DNA of 14,764 bases. Origin: Lachnospiraceae bacterium UBA3287 (GTDB taxonomy: Bacteria > Bacillota > Clostridia > Lachnospirales > Lachnospiraceae). Each line of letters starts with the position of its first letter. Position 1 is the stretch's first letter. The position numbers and the translations under genes were made by a program. Below the pieces are notes generated by a model that was not told the DNA's origin, searched no databases, and saw nothing but the letters and a program-made list of their open reading frames with translations. Positions 5,895 through 14,050 of the stretch are shown in pieces. The stretch spans positions 1 through 14,764 of the forward strand of contig DETN01000120.1 in the NCBI GenBank assembly GCA_002362155.1, in the 5' to 3' direction.

Positions 5895-8861
5895 ATGAAA
5901 AAAGGTATTGTAGGAAAAGTGATCAAGACCATCCTGTCGCTTGTTCTGACGCTGATTCTGGCAGTGTTAATGTTCGCGGCAAACGTGATCCTTCCGGGCT
6001 ATGACCGGATGGGCAACTCTATTCTGAACGGCTTTAGCAGAACCGTTGACAACAGCAGTGCCGCTGCAGACGGCCTGGATCTGGAATACAATAAGGCGGA
6101 TTATACGAAGGAAACCATCGGTGCGGCCGAGGATGCTCTTGCAAGAGATATCGCGTCCGAGGGCCTGGTCCTTTTAAAGAATGAAGACGGGGCTCTGCCC
6201 GCTGCAGGCGATGCTTCATTTTCCCTCTTCTCCGCCAACAGCGATCTTTCCGTCGGCGGCGGAATGCTGGGCGGCGGCAGCCCTCTGAAGGATTTCTTTA
6301 CGGCTTCCGGCGTTAAGATCAACGAAAAGCTCTGGGATTTCTATTCAAAGGGAGGCGGAAAGGCTTACGGCCTTGCTTCCGGTTCCATCAGCTTCGGCGA
6401 TGCGGAAGACTTCCGCATCAATGAGTGTCCCCTCTCTGCCCTGCAGAGTGAAGAAGGCCTTCTGGAAAGCGCCCAGGGAACGGTCCCCGTCTATATCCTC
6501 AAAAGAGTGGCCGGCGAAGGCCGCGACATGCCCCGCAGCATGTACAATCACGCGGACAGCGAAGAGGATAAGGCAAGGACATACCTGGAGCCCGATACAG
6601 CCGAAAGAGAGATCCTTTCCTACCTCAATGACAACTTCGAGACCGTGGTCCTGGTCATCAATTCCAATGCGGCCCTTGAACTGGACTGGCTTTCGGACTA
6701 TCCCTCCATCAAGGCTGTCATCAATGCCCCTGACGGACTGCAGGCCCTGCCGGATGTGCTGACAGGCGCTGTCAACCCCTCAGGCCGCACCGTGGACACC
6801 TTTGCAGCCGATGCCTTAAGGTCCCCCGCAGCACAGAACTTCGGTGACTTTCAGTACACCTCCGAAGCCGGGGAGATGACAAAGTACAATTACGTTTCCT
6901 ACGAGGAAGGCATCTACGTGGGCTACCGCTATTACGAGACCCGCTTTGAGGACGCCGTTCTGGGCCAGGGGAACGCAGGTGATTTCGACTATGACAGGGA
7001 AGTGATCTATCCCTTCGGCTACGGCCTGTCCTATACCGATTTCGAATGGTCCGATTTTAAGACCCAGTGGAACGGCAAAGACTGCACTGTAAGCCTTACA
7101 GTGACCAACATCGGTGACGCTGCCGGTAAAGACGTGGCTGAGATCTATTTCCAGAGCCCTTACACCGACTACGACAGGGAAAACGGCGTGGAAAAGGCAG
7201 CCGTTGAGCTGGCAGGCTATGCCAAGACAGACCTGCTGGAGCCCGGAGAAAGCCAGACCCTGACCGTTAGCGTAAAGGAAGAGCAGTTCAAGGCCTACGA
7301 CGCCAAGGGAGCCGGCACCTATATCCTGGATGCGGGCACCTATTATCTGACAGCAGGTAGAAATGCCCACGACGCAGCTCTGAACATCCTTGCAGCCAAG
7401 TCAGGCTACGATCAGGGAAATGCAGCTTTGACAGCAGAGTATGTCCCTGAAAATACTGATACCGATCTGACCACCTATGCAGCCGACTCCTACAGCAAAA
7501 AGGAGATCACCAACCAGCTTGCCGATGCTGCAGGCGATGTGACTTATCTGACAAGGAACGACTGGACGGGCACATTCCCCGTACATGACGGAACTCCTTC
7601 CGATATGGTCAGCACCTGGGGCAACGAGATCAACGGGGATGACGGCGTATCCTATACCTGGACCAAGACCATATCCGACGACGATCTGGCCAGACTGGAT
7701 GCCGCAGAGTCCGGGGCACCGGAAATGACCTTTGACGACGAGATCGTATTCGGAAAAAAGAACGGCCACACTCTCATCGAAATGCGGGGACTGGACTATG
7801 ACGATCCCCTCTGGGAGGAGCTGCTGGACCAGCTGACAAAGGAAGATTATTACAATACCATCGCTCAGTCCGGCTACGGCATCGAAGTGATCGATTCCGT
7901 GAACAAGCCCTTCAACATCGATGCGGATACGGCAGCCGGCCTGATCTACGGCGGCACAGGAAAGATGTTCCCCAATCCCATGACAGTAGCCCAGACCTGG
8001 AACCAGGAGATCGCTGCCAGATACGGCGAAATGATCGGCAATGAGGCTCTGATCGGCGGCGCTGACGGCTGGTATGCTCCTTCCATGAATATCCACCGCA
8101 CGCCCTTCTCCGGAAGAAACGGCGAGTATTACTCGGAAGACCCCTTCCTTTCCGGTACCGTTGCCTCCCTGGAAGTTAAGGGAGCTGCCTCCAAAGGCAT
8201 GTATACCTACATCAAGCACCTGGCATTCAACGATCAGGAAAACCACCGCGGCGACCGCGCCGGCCAGTTCTCCATCGCTACCTTCTTAAATGAGCAGTCC
8301 GCAAGGCAGATCTACCTGCTTCCCTTCGAAATGTGCATGAAGGTGGGCGATATCGATCTGAATTACCTTGCATCCGACGGAAACGGCTCCTATACCATGG
8401 AGACCAGACCCTATCGTGCCTGCCAGGCCATCATGACCGCTTTCAACCGCATCGGATACACCTGGACCGGGGGCTCCTACGGCCTGCTGACCGGAATCGT
8501 CAGGAACGAATGGGACTTTAAGGGCATGATCCTTACAGACAACGCCAATACAGGCGTCTTCATGGATGCCAACCAGATGATCAAAGCAGGCGGCGATATG
8601 AAGCTGACCTACGACAAAAACGCCGCCATCTTCGACTGGGAAAATCCCGATGCAACCACTTACCACTATGCAAGAGAAGCCATGCACCGTGTGCTTTATA
8701 CCGTGGCCAACTCCAAGGCCATGAACGGGGCCATGCCCGGCAGCGTCTTTAAGGACGGCATGCGCCTGACAGAAAAGGTCACTCTGGCAGTCAACGTGAT
8801 CGGAACAGTCCTGATCGCCCTCATGGTATTTTTTACCGTAAAGAGGTTCAGGAAGAAATAA
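5895..8861 (+). CDS. Glycoside hydrolase family 3 enzyme with swapped domains and two membrane helices
   Basis: A 988-residue GH3 enzyme, probably a beta-glucosidase or related exo-glycosidase acting on oligosaccharides at the outer membrane face. A membrane helix lies at about 9-31. Next comes the GH3 C-terminal-type domain (about 75-310; EGLVLLKNEDGALP, AGEGRDMP, NPSGRTVDTF), then EEGIYVGYRYYE and YPFGYGLSYT. A fibronectin-III-like domain follows at about 395-490. The catalytic TIM-barrel domain comes last (about 640-930): NIHRTPFSGRNGEYYSEDP at 732-750, K774-H775 in KHLAFNDQE, and KGMILTDNA with D882 as the likely nucleophile. A second membrane helix lies at about 962-983, followed by KRFRKK. 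The order GH3_C-Fn3-GH3_N is the reverse of the common one and is reported from some rumen Clostridia. AGGAGGT at 5884-5890 supports the start. A terminator follows, so it is transcribed apart from the transporter genes. Substrate specificity cannot be read from sequence. Confidence 0.93.
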   Translation: MKKGIVGKVIKTILSLVLTLILAVLMFAANVILPGYDRMGNSILNGFSRTVDNSSAAADGLDLEYNKADYTKETIGAAEDALARDIASEGLVLLKNEDGALPAAGDASFSLFSANSDLSVGGGMLGGGSPLKDFFTASGVKINEKLWDFYSKGGGKAYGLASGSISFGDAEDFRINECPLSALQSEEGLLESAQGTVPVYILKRVAGEGRDMPRSMYNHADSEEDKARTYLEPDTAEREILSYLNDNFETVVLVINSNAALELDWLSDYPSIKAVINAPDGLQALPDVLTGAVNPSGRTVDTFAADALRSPAAQNFGDFQYTSEAGEMTKYNYVSYEEGIYVGYRYYETRFEDAVLGQGNAGDFDYDREVIYPFGYGLSYTDFEWSDFKTQWNGKDCTVSLTVTNIGDAAGKDVAEIYFQSPYTDYDRENGVEKAAVELAGYAKTDLLEPGESQTLTVSVKEEQFKAYDAKGAGTYILDAGTYYLTAGRNAHDAALNILAAKSGYDQGNAALTAEYVPENTDTDLTTYAADSYSKKEITNQLADAAGDVTYLTRNDWTGTFPVHDGTPSDMVSTWGNEINGDDGVSYTWTKTISDDDLARLDAAESGAPEMTFDDEIVFGKKNGHTLIEMRGLDYDDPLWEELLDQLTKEDYYNTIAQSGYGIEVIDSVNKPFNIDADTAAGLIYGGTGKMFPNPMTVAQTWNQEIAARYGEMIGNEALIGGADGWYAPSMNIHRTPFSGRNGEYYSEDPFLSGTVASLEVKGAASKGMYTYIKHLAFNDQENHRGDRAGQFSIATFLNEQSARQIYLLPFEMCMKVGDIDLNYLASDGNGSYTMETRPYRACQAIMTAFNRIGYTWTGGSYGLLTGIVRNEWDFKGMILTDNANTGVFMDANQMIKAGGDMKLTYDKNAAIFDWENPDATTYHYAREAMHRVLYTVANSKAMNGAMPGSVFKDGMRLTEKVTLAVNVIGTVLIALMVFFTVKRFRKK

Positions 8862-8912
8862 AACAAGGATGCCGGAATGAATGATTTCCGGTAAAAAAGA
8901 CATGAAACAAAG

Positions 8913-8955
8913 CTTGCCCCCGGCTGGATATACCGGCCCGGGACAGGTTTTTTTT
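8913..8955 (+). terminator. Intrinsic terminator after the GH3 gene
   Basis: A long imperfect stem of about 15 pairs, centred on GGCTGG/CCGGCC around 8922-8938, is followed by eight T residues at 8948-8955. It ends GH3 transcription before the transporter genes. Confidence 0.8.
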
Positions 8956-8971
8956 AGCGTTTTCAGGGGAT

Positions 8972-9020
8972 AATACCATATGTCTCTTTCGGAAAATACA
9001 AATTTCCATATATCTGTTTT
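8972..9020 (+). promoter_or_regulatory. Direct repeats, candidate AraC-type operator
   Basis: CCATATGTCT at 8976-8985 is repeated as CCATATATCT at 9006-9015, 9 of 10 identical and exactly 30 bases apart, close to three helical turns. Similarity extends a few bases on both sides (about 15 of 19). AraC-family regulators commonly bind direct repeats, and one is encoded at 12871 in the same gene cluster. The whole stretch 8956-9080 is AT-rich and contains no gene. Confidence 0.35.
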
Positions 9021-9048
9021 TAAATATATACAAAAATGTTGTTTTTTA

Positions 9049-9077
9049 TGGATACAGGAGCTTTGAATCTGTATAAA
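9049..9077 (+). promoter_or_regulatory. Candidate promoter for the sugar transporter genes
   Basis: TGGATA (9049-9054) and TATAAA (9072-9077) are separated by 17 bases. The -10 matches the consensus at 5 of 6 positions and the -35 at 4 of 6. The implied start near 9084 would give a leader of about 177 bases before the binding-protein ATG. Confidence 0.4.
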
Positions 9078-9114
9078 ATGGCATATTTCGTGCGGCGGCA
9101 GGATATTCATCGAA

Positions 9115-9264
9115 ATGGCAAGCAAACATATAATGGAACAGAAGGAAGGGCACTGGTATGCAGACAAAAACCTGTACGGAAAGCGCCCGAAAATTCATAT
9201 CCACGGCCGGGATAAGAAGAAAAAAGTTGTTTTCGTACTGTTTCAGATCAAGGAGGGAAAATGA
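9115..9264 (+). CDS. Possible small protein overlapping the binding-protein start
   Basis: An open frame of 49 codons begins MASKHIMEQKEGHWYADKN and ends KKKKVVFVLFQIKEGK. Its TGA overlaps the ATG of the solute-binding protein gene (ATGA at 9261-9264), an arrangement typical of translational coupling. The product would be basic with a short hydrophobic stretch near its end. Support is weak: the ribosome site (GCAGGA, about 13 bases upstream) is poor, there is no recognised family, and its last codons necessarily encode the strong AAGGAGGG site of the next gene. It may be a leader peptide or a chance frame. Confidence 0.25.
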   Translation: MASKHIMEQKEGHWYADKNLYGKRPKIHIHGRDKKKKVVFVLFQIKEGK

Positions 9265-10904
9265 AAACAAAACGTATACTTGCTATCGCCGCAGCAGCCG
9301 TCATGACCGTCAGCCTTGCCGCATGCGGAGGCGGCGGGAATTCAGGTTCCACAGGCTCCACAGGCAGCGCCGCTGTAAAGGCCCCCGATGACATCTGGGC
9401 TCCCTATGAGGAGACCGTTACTGTCACCGTCGTAGGTGAAGAGAATTCCGGCACCGCTTTCCAGGGAGACGACGACTATCAGCACAATCCCTGGTATCAG
9501 GCCTACAAGGACAGATTCAATATCGATCTGCAGAATTTATGGATCAGCAACGATTATACCACCAAGCTTAATCTTTCCATCGCAGACGGCGATCTTCCCG
9601 ATGTTTTCCATGTGGATTCCAACCAGCTGACCCAGCTTCATGACGCAGGCATGATCATGAACCTGGACGATGTTTTCGAAAGATACGCTTCCGATACTCT
9701 CAAGGGCTATCGGAAAGACAACGCCGATACATGGGCTACCGGCGAATTCGCCGGATCCCTCTACGGCATCCCTCAGATGAGCTACGGTCCCATCGACCAG
9801 TTCCAGTATGTCTGGATCCGTCAGGACTGGATGCAGGAATGCGGCTTTGAGGCGCCCACGACCATGGACGAGGTGCTGACCATCGCAAAGACCTTTGCCG
9901 AGAAGTACGGCGGATACGGCCTTGCCGAGAACCAGAACCTGGACAACCTGATGAGGACAGCTCTGGCCTACGGCGCACATCCCGGCATCTGGGTCAGAAA
10001 GGATGATGGCTCCATCGAGTACGGTACCATTCAGCCGGAGATGAAGACAGCCCTCGAACACTACAGAGACTGGTATCAGGAAGGCATCCTCAAGTCCGAT
10101 TTCGTGACCATGGACAACGATAAGATGTTCCAGAGCATGATCAACGGCGAATGCGGCGTAATTTTCTTCGCCCAGTGGTTCGGCTACAATCCCCTTCCGG
10201 ACCTGATCGCCAACAACGGACCCGAAGCCATTTTCTATCCCTATGAGATCCCCAGCGAGACCGGCAGCAAGATCATGGGCAGCGTGACATTCAACAACAA
10301 CGGATATGTTGTCATCAACAAGAACTGCCAGAATCCCGAAGCGGTCATGAAGATCGTGAATTTCTTCCCTTACATGATGGACGATGCCGTGGAAGCCGGA
10401 GAGACCCATGAGTTTATCTCCAGCCTCTATGACAACAACTATCCCAACATCGTCTTCCCTACCAGAGTCATCAACCCCATGACCGACTACAACCAGTTCG
10501 TACAGGTCAAGGCAGCCGTGGATAAATGGCTTGCCGGCGAAGAGGTGGATACCTCCGATCTGGGCAAGAATGTCTCCAAGTTCAACAGCTGCGTAGCCTG
10601 GAACACCTCTCAGGACGTGAACGGTGTCGGCGACTGGCTGCAGCAGGGCAACGACAGGTCTGCCTACGGCATTTCCAAAGTCTATCTGGATGAGGGACAG
10701 TATGTCAAGGACGCCATGTGGGGCGCCCCTACACCCACTCTCCAGGCAGCAGGCAGCACTCTGAACGATATCCTGATCGAGGGCTTCACCAAGATCATCG
10801 TTGGAGAAAAGGACATCGATTACTTTGATGAGCTGGTAGAGCAGTGGAAGACTGCCGGAGGCAGCCAGGCCACCCAGGAGATCAACGATACATACGGTAA
10901 GTGA
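9261..10904 (+). CDS. Extracellular solute-binding lipoprotein of a sugar ABC transporter (LplA/YtcQ-like)
   Basis: A 547-residue lipoprotein that should capture a carbohydrate, probably an oligosaccharide or glycoside, and deliver it to the two permeases encoded next. The signal peptide MKTKRILAIAAAAVMTVS ends in the lipobox LAAC with the lipidated cysteine at 22, followed by a Gly/Ser-rich spacer. The mature part has features of large family-1 binding proteins: NPWYQAYKDRFNIDL, DGDLPDVFHVDSNQL, GIPQMSYGP and GVIFFAQWFGYNPLPDL. The length matches the 500-560 residue LplA/YtcQ group, not shorter maltose-type proteins. AAGGAGGG at 9250-9257 is an excellent ribosome site. The first permease follows after 44 bases. 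No ATPase gene is present in the cluster. The substrate is unknown; the GH3 and AraC neighbours point to plant- or host-derived glycans. Confidence 0.93.
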   Translation: MKTKRILAIAAAAVMTVSLAACGGGGNSGSTGSTGSAAVKAPDDIWAPYEETVTVTVVGEENSGTAFQGDDDYQHNPWYQAYKDRFNIDLQNLWISNDYTTKLNLSIADGDLPDVFHVDSNQLTQLHDAGMIMNLDDVFERYASDTLKGYRKDNADTWATGEFAGSLYGIPQMSYGPIDQFQYVWIRQDWMQECGFEAPTTMDEVLTIAKTFAEKYGGYGLAENQNLDNLMRTALAYGAHPGIWVRKDDGSIEYGTIQPEMKTALEHYRDWYQEGILKSDFVTMDNDKMFQSMINGECGVIFFAQWFGYNPLPDLIANNGPEAIFYPYEIPSETGSKIMGSVTFNNNGYVVINKNCQNPEAVMKIVNFFPYMMDDAVEAGETHEFISSLYDNNYPNIVFPTRVINPMTDYNQFVQVKAAVDKWLAGEEVDTSDLGKNVSKFNSCVAWNTSQDVNGVGDWLQQGNDRSAYGISKVYLDEGQYVKDAMWGAPTPTLQAAGSTLNDILIEGFTKIIVGEKDIDYFDELVEQWKTAGGSQATQEINDTYGK

Positions 10905-10948
10905 TCCTAAGGTACCGGACCATTAAGCAGCTCTGAAGGGAGAGACAA

Positions 10949-11845
10949 ATGAAGAAAAAAGAAAAACTGAAAAACCAGTGGCAGTATCATCTGATGCTTC
11001 TGCCCGGTGTACTGGTGGTTCTGATCTTCTCCTATATCCCTATGTACGGACTTATCATTGCGTTTGAAAAGTACAACGTCGGGGCGGGGTTTTCCTCGCC
11101 CTGGGTAGGACTGGAGAATTTCAGATATCTGTTCAATCAGCCGACCTTTACCCGTACCATCACTAATACCCTTTTCATTGCCATCTGGAAGCTGGCCCTG
11201 GGCATTATCGTGCCCGTTTCCTTCGCCCTGCTTCTGAATGAAATGAAATCCAGCAGGATCACAAGATTTTATCAGACCCTGATCTATATCCCTAACTTCC
11301 TTTCCTGGGTCATCATGGCCGGCGTTCTGATGGACATCCTGGCCACCGACGGGGCTCTCAACTCGATCCTGACCTCCGTCGGCCTTGCTCCCATCAACTT
11401 CCTGGGCAGCTCCAAAGTCTTCCCCTGGACCATGATCCTTTCGGACGTATGGAAGGGCTTCGGCTACGGCACTATCGTATATCTGGCGGCCCTGACCGGC
11501 ATGGATCCCAGCCTGTATGAATCCGCCGACGTGGACGGCGCCACCAGATGGCAGAAGATGTTCAAGATCACCCTGCCTCTTCTGATGCCCACCATCGTCC
11601 TGATGCTGATCCTTTCCCTGGGCAATGTCCTGAACGCGGGCTTTGACCAGATCTACAACCTGTACAGCCCTGTTGTCTATGAGACGGGCGATGTCATCGA
11701 TACCTACGTATACCGTCTTGGTATCCAGCAGGCCCAGTATTCCGTAGGTACCGCTGTCGGCCTGTTCAAATCCGTAGTATCCGCGATCCTGATCGCCGTC
11801 TCTTATGTGCTGGCCGACAAACTGGCCGGATACAGGATTTTCTAG
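10949..11845 (+). CDS. ABC transporter permease, LplB-like
   Basis: A 298-residue inner-membrane permease of the MalF/LplB type, with about six transmembrane helices, the first at about 14-37. The conserved cytoplasmic EAA loop is at about 191-209, reading ESADVDGATRWQKMFKITL, and would dock the ATPase. It is the first of two permeases, typical of CUT1-family carbohydrate importers. GAAGGGAGAG stands before the ATG. The stop codon TAG at 11843-11845 lies at the ribosome site of the second permease, so the two are tightly linked in one operon. Together with the next permease it should form the membrane channel served by the binding protein encoded at 9261. Confidence 0.93.
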   Translation: MKKKEKLKNQWQYHLMLLPGVLVVLIFSYIPMYGLIIAFEKYNVGAGFSSPWVGLENFRYLFNQPTFTRTITNTLFIAIWKLALGIIVPVSFALLLNEMKSSRITRFYQTLIYIPNFLSWVIMAGVLMDILATDGALNSILTSVGLAPINFLGSSKVFPWTMILSDVWKGFGYGTIVYLAALTGMDPSLYESADVDGATRWQKMFKITLPLLMPTIVLMLILSLGNVLNAGFDQIYNLYSPVVYETGDVIDTYVYRLGIQQAQYSVGTAVGLFKSVVSAILIAVSYVLADKLAGYRIF

Positions 11846-11857
11846 GAGGATAAGGAT

Positions 11858-12739
11858 ATGAAGAAAAACAAGACTACCCCTTTTGATGTTTTCCTGATCA
11901 TCTTCCTGGGAGCCATCTGCATTATATGTGTCCTCCCCTTTATCCACCTGCTGGCAGTTTCCTTCAGTGACAACGCCGCGGTCTCTGCCGGCAAGGTCGG
12001 ATTTCTCCCCGTGGACTTTACTCTGGCCTCCTATGAATATGTTATCAAGGGAGCAAAATTCTTCAGAGCCATGGGTATTTCCCTTATCCGCGTGGCCCTG
12101 GGAACCCTGCTGAACCTGGCCCTGATGGTCCTGACAGCCTATCCTCTGGCCAGGGACGAGCTCCGCTTCAGAAAGGCCTATGTGATATTCTTTGTGATCA
12201 CAATGCTCTTCAGCGGCGGCATGATCCCCACTTACCTGCTGGTCAGTAAACTGGGCCTTAAGAACAACATCCTGGCCCTGATCCTGCCCGGCGCCCTTCC
12301 GGTCTACAACATGATCATTCTGATGAACTTTATCAGAGGTCTGCCCAAGGAACTGGAAGAAGCTGCCTGGATTGACGGAGCCACCCCCTTCCAGACCCTG
12401 ACCATGGTCATCTTCCCTCTGTTGGGACCTTCCCTGGCAACGGTGGGCCTGTTCCAGATGGTCTTCCACTGGAACGACTGGTTCAGCGGACTGATCTACA
12501 TGAGCAATCCCAACTTATATCCTCTGCAGACTTATCTGCAGACCCTGCTGGTCAACTTCGAACAGCTCCTGCAGTCCAGCGGCAACGGTGCGGATATCAC
12601 GGCCATCCTTTCCAAGATGAACGCCAGGACCGGACGTGCCGCCCAGCTCTTCCTGGGTGCTCTGCCCATCATGATGGTCTATCCTTTCCTTCAGAAATAC
12701 TTCACGAAGGGACTGACCCTGGGAAGCGTCAAGGGCTGA
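11858..12739 (+). CDS. ABC transporter permease, LplC/YtcP-like
   Basis: A 293-residue permease of the MalG/LplC type with about six transmembrane helices, the first at about 11-33. The EAA loop is at about 168-187, EEAAWIDGATPFQTLTMVIF. The C-terminus LQKYFTKGLTLGSVKG is the usual ending of this family. AGGAGG at about 11845-11850 sits just before the ATG, only 12 bases after the first permease. It should pair with that permease. No ATP-binding subunit follows; an AraC regulator is encoded next after 131 bases. In many Firmicutes such ATPase-less importers use a shared MsmX/MsiK-like ATPase encoded elsewhere, and that is the likely explanation here. Confidence 0.93.
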   Translation: MKKNKTTPFDVFLIIFLGAICIICVLPFIHLLAVSFSDNAAVSAGKVGFLPVDFTLASYEYVIKGAKFFRAMGISLIRVALGTLLNLALMVLTAYPLARDELRFRKAYVIFFVITMLFSGGMIPTYLLVSKLGLKNNILALILPGALPVYNMIILMNFIRGLPKELEEAAWIDGATPFQTLTMVIFPLLGPSLATVGLFQMVFHWNDWFSGLIYMSNPNLYPLQTYLQTLLVNFEQLLQSSGNGADITAILSKMNARTGRAAQLFLGALPIMMVYPFLQKYFTKGLTLGSVKG

Positions 12740-12814
12740 TACGCGGCTTTAATTTCTCCGGGACGGGTGCAGGAAGTTCGGAAGGATAATGCATCATTCA
12801 GGACATAAATATTT

Positions 12815-12822
12815 GGTATAAT
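12815..12822 (+). promoter_or_regulatory. Extended -10 promoter before the AraC gene
   Basis: TGGTATAAT (12815-12822, counting the preceding T at 12814) is an extended -10 with a perfect TATAAT. No good -35 is seen 16-18 bases upstream, which is common when TGn is present. It would let the regulator be made independently of the transporter genes, although no terminator separates them, so read-through is also likely. Confidence 0.5.
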
Positions 12823-12870
12823 GTTTTCCGAGAGCCGGATTACAGCAGATGCAATGACAGGAGAGATATC

Positions 12871-13767
12871 ATGGCCATAGATCAGAGTGTTGAATTTGAT
12901 TTTTACCGGGTCCATCAGGACAGGAAGGAAGATTACAAATACCTGCAGTACGGCCAGTTCATAGACGTCAATGTATTTCAGTTCGGAAGAGAGAAATGCA
13001 GACCTTCCCACAGTTTCGGACCCGCCGTCAGAAACCATTATCTTTTTCACTATATTCTTTCCGGACGGGGCACGCTGGAATCCACTGACCGGCTGGGAAA
13101 GATCCATACCCATCAGATCGGTCCCGGAGAGGGATTTATGATCGTTCCCCAGCAGATCAATACCTATCGGGCGGATAAAGAAGAGCCCTGGGAATACATC
13201 TGGCTGGAATTTGACGGGGCCTGTATCTCCCAGCCTCTTTTTGCGGCAGGCCTGGATTTCGATCATCCCGTCTGGCATACCGGGGAAGACAGGGACAAGA
13301 CTGATATGGAAAGGATTCTGATCTCCATGCTGGAATCCCATGCGGAAAGCGCCTATGCCCTGCTGGGATATACCTTTCTGTTCCTGGACATTCTCCTGCG
13401 CTCCGGCGGGAAAAACGCCTCCCCCAAGACCGACAGGATCCGGGAATACTATATCGTGAATGCGGTCAACTACATCGAGAAGAACTACTCTCAGGATATT
13501 TCCATCGAAAATATTGCAGAATACTGCGGCCTCAACCGTACCTATTTCTCAAAAATATTCAGGGAAAGCATGGGAGTCTCTCCCCGCCAGTTCCTGATCC
13601 AGTACCGGATGACCCAGGCCTGCAGCCTCCTTAAATTTTCCAATGTATCCGTCAGGGACATCGGGGCTGCGGTAGGCTATCCTGATCAGCTTCATTTTTC
13701 CAGAGCCTTTAAGGAAATGTTCCATGTCAGTCCCAGGGAATGGAGAAATCAGAACCTGATCACCTGA
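12871..13767 (+). CDS. AraC-family transcriptional regulator
   Basis: A 298-residue DNA-binding regulator, probably controlling the adjacent transporter and perhaps the GH3 gene in response to a sugar. Residues about 30-115 form a cupin-type ligand domain (HSFGPAVRNHYLFHYILSGRG, then PGEGFMIVPQQINTYRAD). The C-terminal 100 residues carry the two AraC helix-turn-helix motifs: ISIENIAEYCGLNRTYFSKIF at about 210-230 and VSVRDIGAAVGYPDQLHFSRAF at about 259-280, ending KEMFHVSPREWR. The length is normal. GGAGAG precedes the ATG. It is the last gene of the carbohydrate cluster and has its own extended -10 promoter. Candidate binding repeats lie upstream of the transporter genes at 8976 and 9006. 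Confidence 0.93.
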   Translation: MAIDQSVEFDFYRVHQDRKEDYKYLQYGQFIDVNVFQFGREKCRPSHSFGPAVRNHYLFHYILSGRGTLESTDRLGKIHTHQIGPGEGFMIVPQQINTYRADKEEPWEYIWLEFDGACISQPLFAAGLDFDHPVWHTGEDRDKTDMERILISMLESHAESAYALLGYTFLFLDILLRSGGKNASPKTDRIREYYIVNAVNYIEKNYSQDISIENIAEYCGLNRTYFSKIFRESMGVSPRQFLIQYRMTQACSLLKFSNVSVRDIGAAVGYPDQLHFSRAFKEMFHVSPREWRNQNLIT

Positions 13768-13789
13768 GAAAACTGTATGACCCTTCCTT

Positions 13790-13827
13790 AACCGGGCGTC
13801 CCGCTTATGCGGGGCCCCGGTTTTTTT
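13790..13827 (+). terminator. Intrinsic terminator after the AraC gene
   Basis: AACCGGG (13790-13796) pairs with CCCGGTT (13816-13822), and an inner stem CCCGC/GCGGG encloses a TTAT loop. Seven T residues end at 13827. It closes the carbohydrate cluster. The following 110 bases contain a purine-rich stretch and no gene. Confidence 0.88.
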
Positions 13828-13936
13828 ATGCCGGTTCACCTGTCCGGGGCGGAAGACGTCTCTTCTCTGAATGGGAGCTTCCATCAGGAGAGGAGGCCGG
13901 GGCGGGAGGAGAGGCAGAAGGGTCTTAAGTTTGCAA

Positions 13937-13965
13937 TTGAAATACATTCGAAAATATGTTTTAAT
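13937..13965 (+). promoter_or_regulatory. Sigma-A promoter for the hydro-lyase genes
   Basis: TTGAAA (13937-13942) and TTTAAT (13960-13965) each match their consensus at 5 of 6 positions and are exactly 17 bases apart. Transcription would begin near 13972, about 80 bases before the ATG at 14051. Confidence 0.65.
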
Positions 13966-13978
13966 GGTCAGTGACCAT
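13964..13978. promoter_or_regulatory. Perfect 15-bp palindrome, candidate operator
   Basis: ATGGTCAGTGACCAT has 7-bp arms around a central G. It overlaps the end of the -10 and the expected start site, a classic repressor position. Two further short inverted repeats follow: GGCAGT/ACTGCC at 13979-13996 and GGCA/TGCC at 13998-14012. The TGGTC/GACCA core is compatible with FadR-type GntR sites, but no regulator is encoded in view. Confidence 0.5.
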
Positions 13979-14050
13979 GGCAGTCAAAATACTGCCTGGC
14001 AGATAAAATGCCTTTAACACCAAATACAGATGAACCGGAGGCCAGCATCC

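Noticed and set aside
8872..8891. Inverted repeat CCGGAA/TTCCGG just after the GH3 stop
   Set aside because: It has only 6 bp, an 8-base loop and no T-run on the + strand. The stronger hairpin at 8913-8955 is the better terminator.
8951..8965. Possible CcpA (cre) site, TTTTTAGCGTTTTCA
   Set aside because: It matches only the right half well, misses two key left-half positions and overlaps the terminator T-run. A chance match is likely.
10907..12469. 520-codon minus-strand open frame opposite the permeases
   Set aside because: Its product is a Gln/Gly/Asp/His-rich string with no domain, produced by codon bias in the two real permease genes on the + strand.
13886..13922. Purine-rich tract after the AraC terminator
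   Set aside because: It contains G/A-rich runs resembling ribosome sites but no start codon with a usable frame follows. I see no gene or repeat unit.
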